From: Collinsella sp. TF06-26
GTDB taxonomy: Bacteria > Actinomycetota > Coriobacteriia > Coriobacteriales > Coriobacteriaceae
Assembly (NCBI RefSeq): GCF_002232035.1
Contig: NZ_NKXR01000004.1
Coordinates: 62,001-126,000, forward strand
Direction: 5' to 3'
DNA length: 64,000 nt
Shown in pieces: positions 38,606 through 46,953 of the stretch; positions within the stretch are counted from its first letter, which is position 1; the number at the start of each line of letters is the position of its first letter. The position numbers were made by a program, and so were the translations under genes. Under the pieces are notes generated by a model, which did not search any database, was not told the origin of the DNA, and was given only the letters and a program-made list of their open reading frames with translations.

Positions 38606-40072
38606 CTAGAGACTCTTAATACGAGTACCCGCGGCCGTATCTTCAATCGTCAGCCCGAGGTCCTTGAGCTGGTCGCGGATGGCGTCGGCCAGATCCCAGT
38701 TCTTGGCGGCACGGGCCTCGGCACGGGCCTCGAGAATCTTGGCAGCGGCCTCGTCCACGTCGTCACCCGTGTAGGCGACCAGGCCGGCGGCAACGCCCAG
38801 CAGGCCCAGCGGCAACTCGACCTTGGGCTCGGGGAGCTCGACGCCAAACGTATCGAGCAGCTCGACCAGCGTATCGGCAGCAGCAAGCGCAGCGGCCTTG
38901 TCGGCAGCATCGCCCGCCTGCTCCAGGTACTGGTTGCACTCGGTCACAAAGCCAAAGACAGCACCCATGGCACCGGCAGTGTTAAAGTCGTCGTCCATGC
39001 ACTCCTTAAAGGCGGCACGGGTCTCGGCGGCCTTGGCGGCAAACGCCTCAGATGCTGCCTCATCGGCATCGGCCGCCGCATGGTTCGCGGCCCAGCGCAG
39101 GTTCTCGACCGTACCGGCGATACGCGTAAGCGAGTTCTCGGCACCCTCCAGGCGCTCCCAAGAAAAGTCGAGCGGCGAGCGATAGCTCGTCTGCAGCATC
39201 AGCAGGCGCAGGGCCGCAGCAGAGTGCTGTTCGAGCACCTCGGCCAGCGTAAAGAAGTTTCCGAGCGACTTGGACATCTTCTCGCCGTCTACCAGCAGCA
39301 TGCCCGTGTGCATCCAGGTGTTGGAGAAACCCTGGTGCCAGGCGCAGGTGGCCTGGGCACACTCGTTCTCGTGATGCGGGAAGGCAAGGTCGGAGCCGCC
39401 GCCGTGGATGTCGATCGGGGTGCCCAGGTAGCGATGCACCATGGCGGCGCACTCGGTGTGCCAACCGGGACGGCCTTCGCCCCAGGGGCTCGGCCAGCTG
39501 GGCTCGCCGGGCTTGGCGGCCTTCCACAGGGCAAAGTCGAGCGGGTCGTTCTTGTCCTCGTTCTCCTCGATGCGCGCGCCAACCATCAGATCGTCGATGT
39601 TGCGGCCCGAAACCTGACCATAGTTGGGATCGCTGCGCACGGCAAAGTACACGTCGCCGTTATCGGCGGCGTAGGCATGGCCCTGCTCGATAAGCGTCTT
39701 GATCATAGCGATCATGGGGCCGATCTCCTTGGTGGCGCGGGGGCGCACATCGGGATCGAGCACGTTGGCGGCACGCATGACGCCGATGAACTTGTCGGAG
39801 AACTCCGTCGCGACCTCGGCGGCCGTGCGGCCCTGCTCGTTGGCGCGCTTGATGATCTTGTCATCGACATCGGTGAGGTTCTGGGCGAACGTGACCTCGT
39901 AGCCGCTCGCGATGAGCCAGCGACGAATCACGTCAAAGCTGATGAACGTGCGGGCATTGCCGATGTGGATGTTGTCGTAGACCGTGGGGCCACACACGTA
40001 CATGCGGACCTTGCCGGACTCGATGGGCTGGAACTCTTCCTTTTTATGGGTAGCGCTGTTGTAGATACGCAT
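38606..40072 (-). CDS. cysS: Cysteinyl-tRNA synthetase
   Basis: 488 residues, class I. HIGH-type motif HIGN in DNIHIGNART, zinc ligands including C27 and HHENE, and KMSKS in DGEKMSKSLGNF. 3 nt from ispF. The 143-bp gap to rlmB holds no mini-RNase III gene, unlike Bacillus. Confidence 0.96.
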   Translation of the reverse strand: MRIYNSATHKKEEFQPIESGKVRMYVCGPTVYDNIHIGNARTFISFDVIRRWLIASGYEVTFAQNLTDVDDKIIKRANEQGRTAAEVATEFSDKFIGVMRAANVLDPDVRPRATKEIGPMIAMIKTLIEQGHAYAADNGDVYFAVRSDPNYGQVSGRNIDDLMVGARIEENEDKNDPLDFALWKAAKPGEPSWPSPWGEGRPGWHTECAAMVHRYLGTPIDIHGGGSDLAFPHHENECAQATCAWHQGFSNTWMHTGMLLVDGEKMSKSLGNFFTLAEVLEQHSAAALRLLMLQTSYRSPLDFSWERLEGAENSLTRIAGTVENLRWAANHAAADADEAASEAFAAKAAETRAAFKECMDDDFNTAGAMGAVFGFVTECNQYLEQAGDAADKAAALAAADTLVELLDTFGVELPEPKVELPLGLLGVAAGLVAYTGDDVDEAAAKILEARAEARAAKNWDLADAIRDQLKDLGLTIEDTAAGTRIKSL

Positions 40073-40075
40073 TCG

Positions 40076-40570
40076 TTACTCCTTAACGGTTTTCTGTAGC
40101 AGGCAGACGGCCCAGGCGCCAATTCCCTCGCCTTGGCCTTCCCAACCGAGCTTTTCGGTCGTGGTGGCGGCGACGCCCACGTTTTCCACGTCGACGCCCA
40201 GGGCATGGGCAAGGTTGGCGCGCATGGCATCGCGGTGCGGAGTGACCTTGGGTTGCTGACAGGCAATGGTGCAATCGGCATCGACAAACTCAAAGCCCAG
40301 CTCGCGTGCATAGTCCATCACGCGGGCAAGTAGCACCATCGAGTCGGCACCCTCGTAGGCGGGATCGGTGTCGGGGAACAGCTTGCCGATGTCTCCCCCG
40401 CGGCAGGCGCCCAGAATGGCGTCGGCCAAAGCGTGCGCGAGCACATCGGCATCCGAGTGGCCCAGCAGGCCGCGCTCGTAGGGAATGTCGACCCCGCCGA
40501 TGATACATCGACGCCCCTCCACCAGACGGTGAACGTCGTAGCCATGGCCAATGCGCAGGTTACTGAACAT
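40076..40570 (-). CDS. ispF: 2-C-methyl-D-erythritol 2,4-cyclodiphosphate synthase
   Basis: 164 residues; metal ligands DVH in GHGYDVHRL and H42 region GHSDADVLAHALADA, plus substrate-binding TTTEKLG. MEP isoprenoid pathway. Overlaps ispD by 11 nt. Confidence 0.95.
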   Translation of the reverse strand: MFSNLRIGHGYDVHRLVEGRRCIIGGVDIPYERGLLGHSDADVLAHALADAILGACRGGDIGKLFPDTDPAYEGADSMVLLARVMDYARELGFEFVDADCTIACQQPKVTPHRDAMRANLAHALGVDVENVGVAATTTEKLGWEGQGEGIGAWAVCLLQKTVKE

Positions 40571-41288
40571 GGGGAAGGTCCTCTCCCTCGGCCATGCGAC
40601 CGAGCAGAATCGCGGTTACGGGACGCAGGTCCTCGGGCACCGTCACCTTAAGGTTATCGCGCGGGCTCTGGACGCAGCGGACGCGCCCACCCATGCGCTC
40701 GACCAGTGACGAATCGTCCGTGCCGATAAAGCCCTCAGCAATCGCCGTGGCATGGGCACGCTTCATAGCATCGACGCTAAAGATCTGCGGCGTCTGCGCG
40801 GCCCAATAGAGCTCACGCGGCGGCGTCTCGACGATATTATCGCCATCGACGATCTTGAGCGTGTCGATCGCGGGCTGGCCGCACACGACGCCGTCGAGCG
40901 AGCGGTCACCCACAAGCACGTCGACCGCATGATCGATGGCCTCGGTCGTGATGAGCGGACGGGCGCCGTCGTGGATGGCGACATATTCGAAACCCGCCGG
41001 TACCGCATGCACGCCGGCACGGGTGGAGTCCTGGCGGGTGTCGCCGGCATCGGCAAAACTGATGGGCGTGTCATAGTCAAACGGGTCGATGGCCAGGCGG
41101 CGCATCTCGGCACGGCGCTCGGCAGGGCACACCACCACGATGTGGCCGACCTTGTTGCTACGATCGAACGCGCGGATGGACCAGCTCATGAGCGGACGGC
41201 CCGCCACGTTAACGAGCTGCTTGCCGCCGGGATTTCCAAAGCGCTGGCCGCTGCCGCCGGCAACGACCACGGCGCATACGGGCGCCAT
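40560..41288 (-). CDS. ispD: 2-C-methyl-D-erythritol 4-phosphate cytidylyltransferase
   Basis: 242 residues from ATG 41288, which overlaps the disA stop (TAATG). CTP site VVVAGGSGQRFG, IHDGARPLIT and GTDDSSLVER are typical. Acts just before IspE and IspF in the MEP pathway. An upstream extension of the frame is only antisense read-through of disA. Confidence 0.94.
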   Translation of the reverse strand: MAPVCAVVVAGGSGQRFGNPGGKQLVNVAGRPLMSWSIRAFDRSNKVGHIVVVCPAERRAEMRRLAIDPFDYDTPISFADAGDTRQDSTRAGVHAVPAGFEYVAIHDGARPLITTEAIDHAVDVLVGDRSLDGVVCGQPAIDTLKIVDGDNIVETPPRELYWAAQTPQIFSVDAMKRAHATAIAEGFIGTDDSSLVERMGGRVRCVQSPRDNLKVTVPEDLRPVTAILLGRMAEGEDLPHVQ

Positions 41289-42355
41289 TATGCATTCCCC
41301 TGTTTGGTGCCCTTCATGCGGTACAGGGAGTCCGCAAGAATGGCAGGGTTGTTGACGCCAAAGTCGCCCAGGCGCTCCGGATCTTCGCTGATGTCGTCCA
41401 TGAGCTCCTGCAGCGATCCATACTCGTCGACGATCTTCTCGGCCACGCCGTCGCGCACGACGGACACGCGCGAAAGCGTGCGCAGGCCCAGCGGTGTCAT
41501 GACGGAGTCCTCGTCCAGGTCGTCGTAACCCAGAACCGCCGCCACATGCTGCGGGTCGGACAAGTCCTTGGGCGTCATACGGCTCAGGTTGGCGCGGATC
41601 TTTTCGGCATTGGCCTCGGAGGAATCGCTCGCATAGTCGCGAATCATCAGGTCGTACTCGGTATCCATGCTGGAGCCGGCGAGCTGCTCGAGCTGCATCT
41701 GCACGAGCTTGCCCTGGTTGCCCAGCTTGACAATGCAATCCTTAAGTTCGGTCTTTGCCTGCTGCATGATCTCGAAGCTCGAGAAAATCCCGGTAATGTC
41801 GGCGAGCGTAACGTAGTCGTCGAGCTCGAGGGCTGTCAGACGCAGCAGGGAGCGGTCGAGCGACTGACGGGTGGTCTGGAGCGTGGCGACGAGCTGGTTG
41901 ACCGAGCTCATGATGGTGGTGACAGGCTGGATCTCGTAGCTCTTACCGTGGACGTACACGTTGACGACGGCACGACGAGCCGAAACCGAGATCACGATGG
42001 CGTCGGTGAGCACCGACATGCGAGCGGCAGTACGGTGACGCATGCCCGTTTCACTCGTGGCGAGCGAGGGATCGGGATTGAGGTGGAAGTTGGCGCGCAG
42101 GATCTGGGTGAGGTCGCCATCGATGACGATGGCACCGTCCATCTTGGAAAGCTCGAACAGGCGGTTCGAGGTAAACGAAATGTTGAGCGGGAAGCCGTCG
42201 TTACCGGCAGCGAGTACGTTTTCGGTGTCGCCGACGCAGATAAGGGCACCCAGGTGACCAGCAATGATCATGTCGAGGGCGGTGCGGATCGGCTGGCCGG
42301 GGGCAGTCAGGCGAATAGCCTGTTCCATACGCTTTTGCAGCTCGTTCTTATCCAA
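41288..42355 (-). CDS. disA: Diadenylate cyclase
   Basis: 355 residues; makes c-di-AMP from two ATP and scans DNA in the family. DAC domain with DGA (73-75) and RHR (106-108), a long helical spine, and a C-terminal helix-hairpin-helix DNA-binding part (GLRTLSRVSVVRDGVAEKIVDEYGS). First gene of the disA-ispD-ispF-cysS run; radA is not in view. Confidence 0.96.
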   Translation of the reverse strand: MDKNELQKRMEQAIRLTAPGQPIRTALDMIIAGHLGALICVGDTENVLAAGNDGFPLNISFTSNRLFELSKMDGAIVIDGDLTQILRANFHLNPDPSLATSETGMRHRTAARMSVLTDAIVISVSARRAVVNVYVHGKSYEIQPVTTIMSSVNQLVATLQTTRQSLDRSLLRLTALELDDYVTLADITGIFSSFEIMQQAKTELKDCIVKLGNQGKLVQMQLEQLAGSSMDTEYDLMIRDYASDSSEANAEKIRANLSRMTPKDLSDPQHVAAVLGYDDLDEDSVMTPLGLRTLSRVSVVRDGVAEKIVDEYGSLQELMDDISEDPERLGDFGVNNPAILADSLYRMKGTKQGNA

Positions 42356-42518
42356 GGCATCGCTCCCATCGTATACGCTCCATAAACGCTAAATAGTTTC
42401 TCACGGTTTGTCCCCGCAGCGCTTGCGAAATCCGATGCTTACAGAATGAGCGAACACCGCTGGGGTAGTCAAAAGAGCCCCAACCCAAATGAGCTGCTTA
42501 TGTGGTAGCATCGGGGTT

Positions 42519-42660
42519 CACATGAATGAGGGAGTAGTCGCGTGACCGGGTTCGCCTCCGGTGGCGCGGTAAGTCAACACACTGGCCGATGCGGCCTGGC
42601 TTGCCTTAATGAACGAGACTCGTGGCTGTGCGCGCAACGCGTACGCCACGGGTCTTTTTT
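42519..42660 (+). promoter_or_regulatory. yybP-ykoY manganese riboswitch with expression-platform terminator
   Basis: Leader contains GAGGGAGTAGTCGCG, GGTAAGTCAACACACTGGC, GGCCTGGCTTGCC and AATGAACGAGAC, in the order of the yybP-ykoY aptamer. It ends in a Rho-independent hairpin GACTCGTGGC / GCCACGGGTC plus TTTTTT (42617-42660). Mn2+ binding should prevent termination and turn on mntP 54 nt downstream. Confidence 0.9.
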
Positions 42661-42713
42661 GTTACTCCCCCAAGAGGTACACGCGGGCCCGCCCGCAGAG
42701 AGAGAGCCAGACT

Positions 42714-43292
42714 ATGGGACTCGCAGAGCTCGTGCTGCTCGCCGTTGGCCTTTCGATGGACGCCTTTGCCGTATCCATCTGCAAGGGCCTTGGCATGAAG
42801 AAGATCAACCTTAAAGTCGCCGCGGTGCTCGGCCTGTTCTTTGGCGGCTTTCAGGCCGGCATGCCCGTAATCGGATGGGCGCTTGGCAGTCAATTCATGG
42901 GCATCATCGGACCCATCGACCACTGGATCGCCTTTATTCTGCTCGCCTTCATCGGCGGCAAAATGCTGTGGGAGGCCTTTACCGAGGACGAGGACGAAGG
43001 CGACAACAAGAATGCCGAGAGGATTGACCTGGGCGAGTACCTAATCCTTGCCATCGCCACCTCGATTGATGCCCTAGCCGTAGGCATCTCGTTTGCGGCA
43101 CTCTCGGTCGACATCGTTCCCGCCGTATCGCTTATCGGCGTCGCAACGTTTATCTTCTCTGTCGCCGGCGTGGCGATTGGCCACACCTTTGGCGCACGCT
43201 ACGAAAAACCCGCCACCATCGTGGGCGGCATCGTGCTCATCCTCATCGGACTTAAGATCTTGCTTGAGCATCTGGGGATTTTGGCGCTGTAA
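42714..43292 (+). CDS. mntP: Manganese exporter MntP
   Basis: 192-residue membrane protein with six helices in two repeats, each with an aspartate motif: SMDAFAVSICKGLGMKK and SIDALAVGISFAAL. Exports Mn(II). ATG at 42714 follows the GAGAGAGAG site. The yybP-ykoY riboswitch upstream strongly supports the assignment. Confidence 0.95.
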   Translation: MGLAELVLLAVGLSMDAFAVSICKGLGMKKINLKVAAVLGLFFGGFQAGMPVIGWALGSQFMGIIGPIDHWIAFILLAFIGGKMLWEAFTEDEDEGDNKNAERIDLGEYLILAIATSIDALAVGISFAALSVDIVPAVSLIGVATFIFSVAGVAIGHTFGARYEKPATIVGGIVLILIGLKILLEHLGILAL

Positions 43293-43328
43293 CGCCAAAC
43301 GCAATCGCTCAAAACTCAACGCCAGTAC

Positions 43329-43364
43329 AAGGCCTCATGCAAAGTTTTGCATGAGGCCTTTTCG
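43329..43364 (+). terminator. Terminator of mntP
   Basis: AAGGCCTCATGCAAA / TTTGCATGAGGCCTT then TTCG. The inner CATGCAAAG/TTTTGCATG resembles the hip operator arms next to it. Confidence 0.85.
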
Positions 43365-43405
43365 TGCAGACTTTTGCATGTCATACTGATATGCAAAAGT
43401 CTGCA
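43365..43405. promoter_or_regulatory. Perfect palindromic operator of hipBA
   Basis: TGCAGACTTTTGCAT (43365-43379) and ATGCAAAAGTCTGCA (43391-43405) form a perfect 15-bp inverted repeat with an 11-nt spacer, ending 14 nt before the antitoxin ATG. The arms overlap any promoter, so the antitoxin dimer likely represses here. Confidence 0.8.
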
Positions 43406-43419
43406 TGTTGGAGATCGCC

Positions 43420-43851
43420 ATGGATACCCTTCCCATCACCACACCGCGCCAAGCTGGCATCTACGTGCGCCAGGCACGCGAGGCTCAGGGTCTCACCCGT
43501 GCCGCCCTCGCCAAAACGGCCAGTGTTTCAGAGCGCCTGCTCGCATCGCTCGAGCTAGGAGACGCCACCGGCATTCGACTCGACAAGTTGCTGTCCGTCT
43601 TTAACGCACTCGGCATAGGTCTCTTTGCGCAAAGCGATAACGACTCCATCGCATCGCCCTCCGAACATCCGACGACGAAAGCGGACCTCCCTATCGCGAA
43701 CTCGAATGCCCTGCCAAAGCCAAGCGTAGGCAGACGACCCGCTCGACAGGGAACGCCATCTTCCTATGGTGCCTTGCTGGCCCAAATCGCAGCCGAGCAA
43801 GGCCTTTCCGACACTTCAGACCTCTCCTTTGACTGTAAGGTTGTGAAATAA
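43420..43851 (+). CDS. hipB: HipB-type HTH antitoxin
   Basis: 143 residues. Xre-type HTH at about 10-65 (QAGIYVRQAREAQGLTRAALAKTASVSERLLASLELG...LLSVFNALGI). A C-terminal extension of about 70 polar residues follows, longer than in classic HipB. ATG at 43420 is preferred because GGAG lies 7 nt upstream; the ATG at 43405 is in the operator. Directly abuts hipA. Confidence 0.88.
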   Translation: MDTLPITTPRQAGIYVRQAREAQGLTRAALAKTASVSERLLASLELGDATGIRLDKLLSVFNALGIGLFAQSDNDSIASPSEHPTTKADLPIANSNALPKPSVGRRPARQGTPSSYGALLAQIAAEQGLSDTSDLSFDCKVVK

Positions 43852-45156
43852 ATGGCAGAGATGGAGCTTGCGACCCTCATTTGTGGCGAAATCGCAGGCA
43901 CTCTCCGGCAAGACGAGCATGGACTCTGCAGTTTTGTATACGCCCCAACCTATCGCGGAGCACCACTATCGCTTACAATGCCGCTTTCCAATCGCACGTA
44001 TGGCCATAACATCGTCCGCCCGTTCCTATTTGGCCTTTTGCCCGACAGCCAAGAGCAGCGTCGCGCTATTGCCGCCGAGCATGACGTTGCATCCAACAAC
44101 CCCGTCGCCCTCTTGTGCCATATCGGTCTTGACTGCGCAGGGGCCGTTCAGTTTTGTCGAACCGATCAATTAGGCGCCGCCCGCGGCAGGGTCTCGGCAT
44201 ACCGCCCGCTTACCAATTCTCAAATCGCTCACAAGCTCAAAGCAATTCGCGATAACGAAAGAGAGACATGGATGGGCTCCAACGAAAGCTGGTCCCTGGG
44301 CGGCAACCAAGGCAAATTTGCACTAGCTTGGCATGATGGCCAATGGTGCGAATGTCTAGGGTCATCCCCCACTACCCATATCTTCAAAAATGGCGTCGTT
44401 GGGTTCAAACATCAGGCCTTAAACGAATTCGTCTGCATGAAAACGGCTCGGCGTGTTGGCATTCCAACTGCCAACGTCTCCTATTGCACATTTGAAGACG
44501 AAGCCGCACTCGTCGTTGAACGGTACGACAGAATGGTCAATAGCAGCGGAAATATCGAAAGGCTGCATCAGGAGGACTTTTGCCAGGCGCTCGGTGTATT
44601 GCCAAGCCAGAAATACACCGACGACGGAGGACCAACCACACGAGACATCCAAGAACGACTGATTAACACAGTCCCCCACCACATGAATCTTGTGCTTTTT
44701 ACCTATATGTTGTTCTATAACGCCATTATCGGAGCGCCTGACGCACACGCTAAAAACTACTCGCTCATCCTAGGTAAAGGCACAAACGCAGCGCTCGCAC
44801 CCATGTACGATGTCGCATCGGGCTTGGCGTACGAGCGTATGCGCCGCCGGGCGCGCCTTGCCATGAGCGTTGGCGGCGAAAATCGAGTGGGGCGCATCGG
44901 TCCAGGCGCTATCCGCCGATACCACGGTATGGGCGACCCCGCGCTGGAGGCGGCGCTCACCGATGCCGGGCTATCCGAGAAGTTTTGCTTTGCGACCATG
45001 ATGGACCTCGCCTACGAGGTGCCCATTTGCATGGAAGAGATCATGGACGAATACGCCGACCTGCCCGGCATGGCGGACCTGCGCGAGCATATGCTCGGCC
45101 CCGTCCGCGAAAACTGCCAGCGCACCCTCGACCTCATCAAGGCGGATATGGGCTAG
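43852..45156 (+). CDS. hipA: HipA-type serine/threonine kinase toxin
   Basis: 434 residues. N-terminal HipA_N domain (RPFLFGLLPDSQEQRRAIA), P-loop-like segment SLGGNQGKFAL (148-158), catalytic D297 and N302 in GAPDAHAKNYS, metal D320 in YDVASG. In E. coli HipA phosphorylates glutamyl-tRNA synthetase and causes dormancy; the target here is not known. The central part has less GC and rarer codons than the flanking genes, consistent with transfer. Confidence 0.92.
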   Translation: MAEMELATLICGEIAGTLRQDEHGLCSFVYAPTYRGAPLSLTMPLSNRTYGHNIVRPFLFGLLPDSQEQRRAIAAEHDVASNNPVALLCHIGLDCAGAVQFCRTDQLGAARGRVSAYRPLTNSQIAHKLKAIRDNERETWMGSNESWSLGGNQGKFALAWHDGQWCECLGSSPTTHIFKNGVVGFKHQALNEFVCMKTARRVGIPTANVSYCTFEDEAALVVERYDRMVNSSGNIERLHQEDFCQALGVLPSQKYTDDGGPTTRDIQERLINTVPHHMNLVLFTYMLFYNAIIGAPDAHAKNYSLILGKGTNAALAPMYDVASGLAYERMRRRARLAMSVGGENRVGRIGPGAIRRYHGMGDPALEAALTDAGLSEKFCFATMMDLAYEVPICMEEIMDEYADLPGMADLREHMLGPVRENCQRTLDLIKADMG

Positions 45157-45187
45157 GCGCCAATCAATCCACATTTCTTAAAAGAAG

Positions 45188-45226
45188 AGGGGGGCACCCG
45201 TCGCAAAAGTTCGGATGCCCCCTCTC
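45188..45226. terminator. Convergent hairpin between hipA and pepD
   Basis: GAGGGGGGCACCC pairs imperfectly with GGATGCCCCCTC; can serve both strands. Confidence 0.65.
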
Positions 45227-45281
45227 GTAATGTCATTTGCAATCCGCTAGCACGTGGCTCGAACTGCTGCTAGCGCGACCC

Positions 45282-46739
45282 TTACGCGGCAAGGCGCTTG
45301 AGGACGTCGATGAGCAGCTCGTAGAAGCGCTCGGCAGAAGCGAGCTCCATGCTCTCGTCCGGGGTGTGGACATCGGAGAGCGTCGGGCCCACGGCGATGG
45401 CGTCCAGGCCGTGCAGGGCCTCAGCAAACAGGCCGCACTCAAGGCCAGCGTGAATGGACTCGATGCGCAGCTCGGAGCCAAAGAGCTCGCGATAGCTCTC
45501 GACAAAAACGTCGCGGACCGGCGAATGCTCGGCATAGCTCCAGCCGGGATACTCGAACTCAAACTTGGCGTCGAAGCCCAAGACATCGGCCAGCGTCTGC
45601 AGGCGGTCCTTGAACTCGTTCTGCAGCGAGGTGATCGAGGAGCGCGGGGACAGCATGATCTTGACCTGGTCGTCGAAAGTGGCGACCACGCCGATGTTGG
45701 AGGAAACCTCGACGGAGCCGTCGGTGGCGACGTTGCGGCGAATCACGCCATTAGGGGCAAGACGCAGGGCGCGGATGAGGGCAAGCGCGGACTTCTGATC
45801 CATGGCCTCGACCTCGGCGTCGTCGGCAATCTCGACGGTGCAGGTAAAGCCGGGGTCGAAGACCTCGAGCTCGGCAGTGACGTCGGCGATGATGTCCTTT
45901 GCGATCTGGGCCGCGGCCTCGGCGGCAGCGTGGTCGGCGTAAACCAGCTCGGCCTTGCACTCACGGTTGATGGCGTTGTCCTTAGTGCCGCCGTTAAAGC
46001 TGACGATGGCGGGCTCGCCGGCGACCATCAGGCGGTCGATGATGCGGGCCATGATGAGGTTGCCGTTGCCGCGCTCCAGGTTGATATCGTTGCCGGAATG
46101 ACCACCCAGTAGGCCGGAGATGTCGAGCGTGAGGGTGCTGCCGGTCTTGTGCTCGCGCACGATGGGGCAGGTGTAGGTAACAACGACGCCGCCGGCGCAG
46201 CTGACGGTGGCAACGCCCTCTTCCTCGGAGTCAAGGTTAATCATGGTGCGGGCGCTAATCTGGGACTTGTCGAGCGTCTCGGCGCCGACCAGGCCAGTCT
46301 CCTCATCGGTGGTGAATACGCACTCGAGGGCGGGGTGAGCAATCGAATCGTCGTTGAGCACAGTAAGCATCAGAGCGACAGCAATACCGTTGTCGGCGCC
46401 CAGGGTGGTGCCGTTAGCGGTGAGGACGCCGTCCTTCACGACCAGGTCGATACCGTCGGTCGTAAAGTCGTGCTCAACAGAGCCCAACTTGTCGCACACC
46501 ATATCGATGTGGCCCTGCAGCATCACAGTCGGGGCATTCTCGGCGCCGGCAGAAGCGGGCTTGCGAATGATGACGTTGTAGACCTCGTCCTGGTACACAT
46601 CGAGGCCGCGCTCCTTGGCAAACGCAACCAGGAAATCGCTGATGCCCTTCTCGTTGCCAGACCCACGGGGGATCGCGCTGACCTCCTCAAAGAAATGGAA
46701 CAGCTGGGCGGGCTCGTAGCCGGTGATCTTGTAGTCCAT
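45282..46739 (-). CDS. pepD: Aminoacyl-histidine dipeptidase (M20C, PepD-like)
   Basis: 485-residue zinc peptidase. GHIDMVCD, TTLGADNGIAVA, TTDEETGLVG, NLDSEEEG and the C-terminal IHAGLECGLF match the M20C dipeptidases in order. Cytoplasmic peptide breakdown. ATG at 46739 behind AAGGAGG. Confidence 0.93.
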   Translation of the reverse strand: MDYKITGYEPAQLFHFFEEVSAIPRGSGNEKGISDFLVAFAKERGLDVYQDEVYNVIIRKPASAGAENAPTVMLQGHIDMVCDKLGSVEHDFTTDGIDLVVKDGVLTANGTTLGADNGIAVALMLTVLNDDSIAHPALECVFTTDEETGLVGAETLDKSQISARTMINLDSEEEGVATVSCAGGVVVTYTCPIVREHKTGSTLTLDISGLLGGHSGNDINLERGNGNLIMARIIDRLMVAGEPAIVSFNGGTKDNAINRECKAELVYADHAAAEAAAQIAKDIIADVTAELEVFDPGFTCTVEIADDAEVEAMDQKSALALIRALRLAPNGVIRRNVATDGSVEVSSNIGVVATFDDQVKIMLSPRSSITSLQNEFKDRLQTLADVLGFDAKFEFEYPGWSYAEHSPVRDVFVESYRELFGSELRIESIHAGLECGLFAEALHGLDAIAVGPTLSDVHTPDESMELASAERFYELLIDVLKRLAA

Positions 46740-46896
46740 GGTGCCTCCTTGGCGCAACTGGTTAGACAGTAAGACATGCGCCTTGTATATTCCCAGACTT
46801 CGTTTGCATAAACCAGTCGAAAACGCCGAGCGCTCTCGCATCATCGGCTAACGGTGGACCGCATAGCGTAACGGTCACAACTACCGCAGCTCTACA

Positions 46897-46928
46897 AATC
46901 GAGGCGCCCTTGCCGGAACGCCTCGATT
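46897..46928 (-). terminator. Terminator of clpC
   Basis: AATCGAGGCG / CGCCTCGATT hairpin about 25 nt after the clpC stop, weak T-run. Confidence 0.55.
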
Positions 46929-46953
46929 GCACAGATCAAATTGTCGCCACGCC

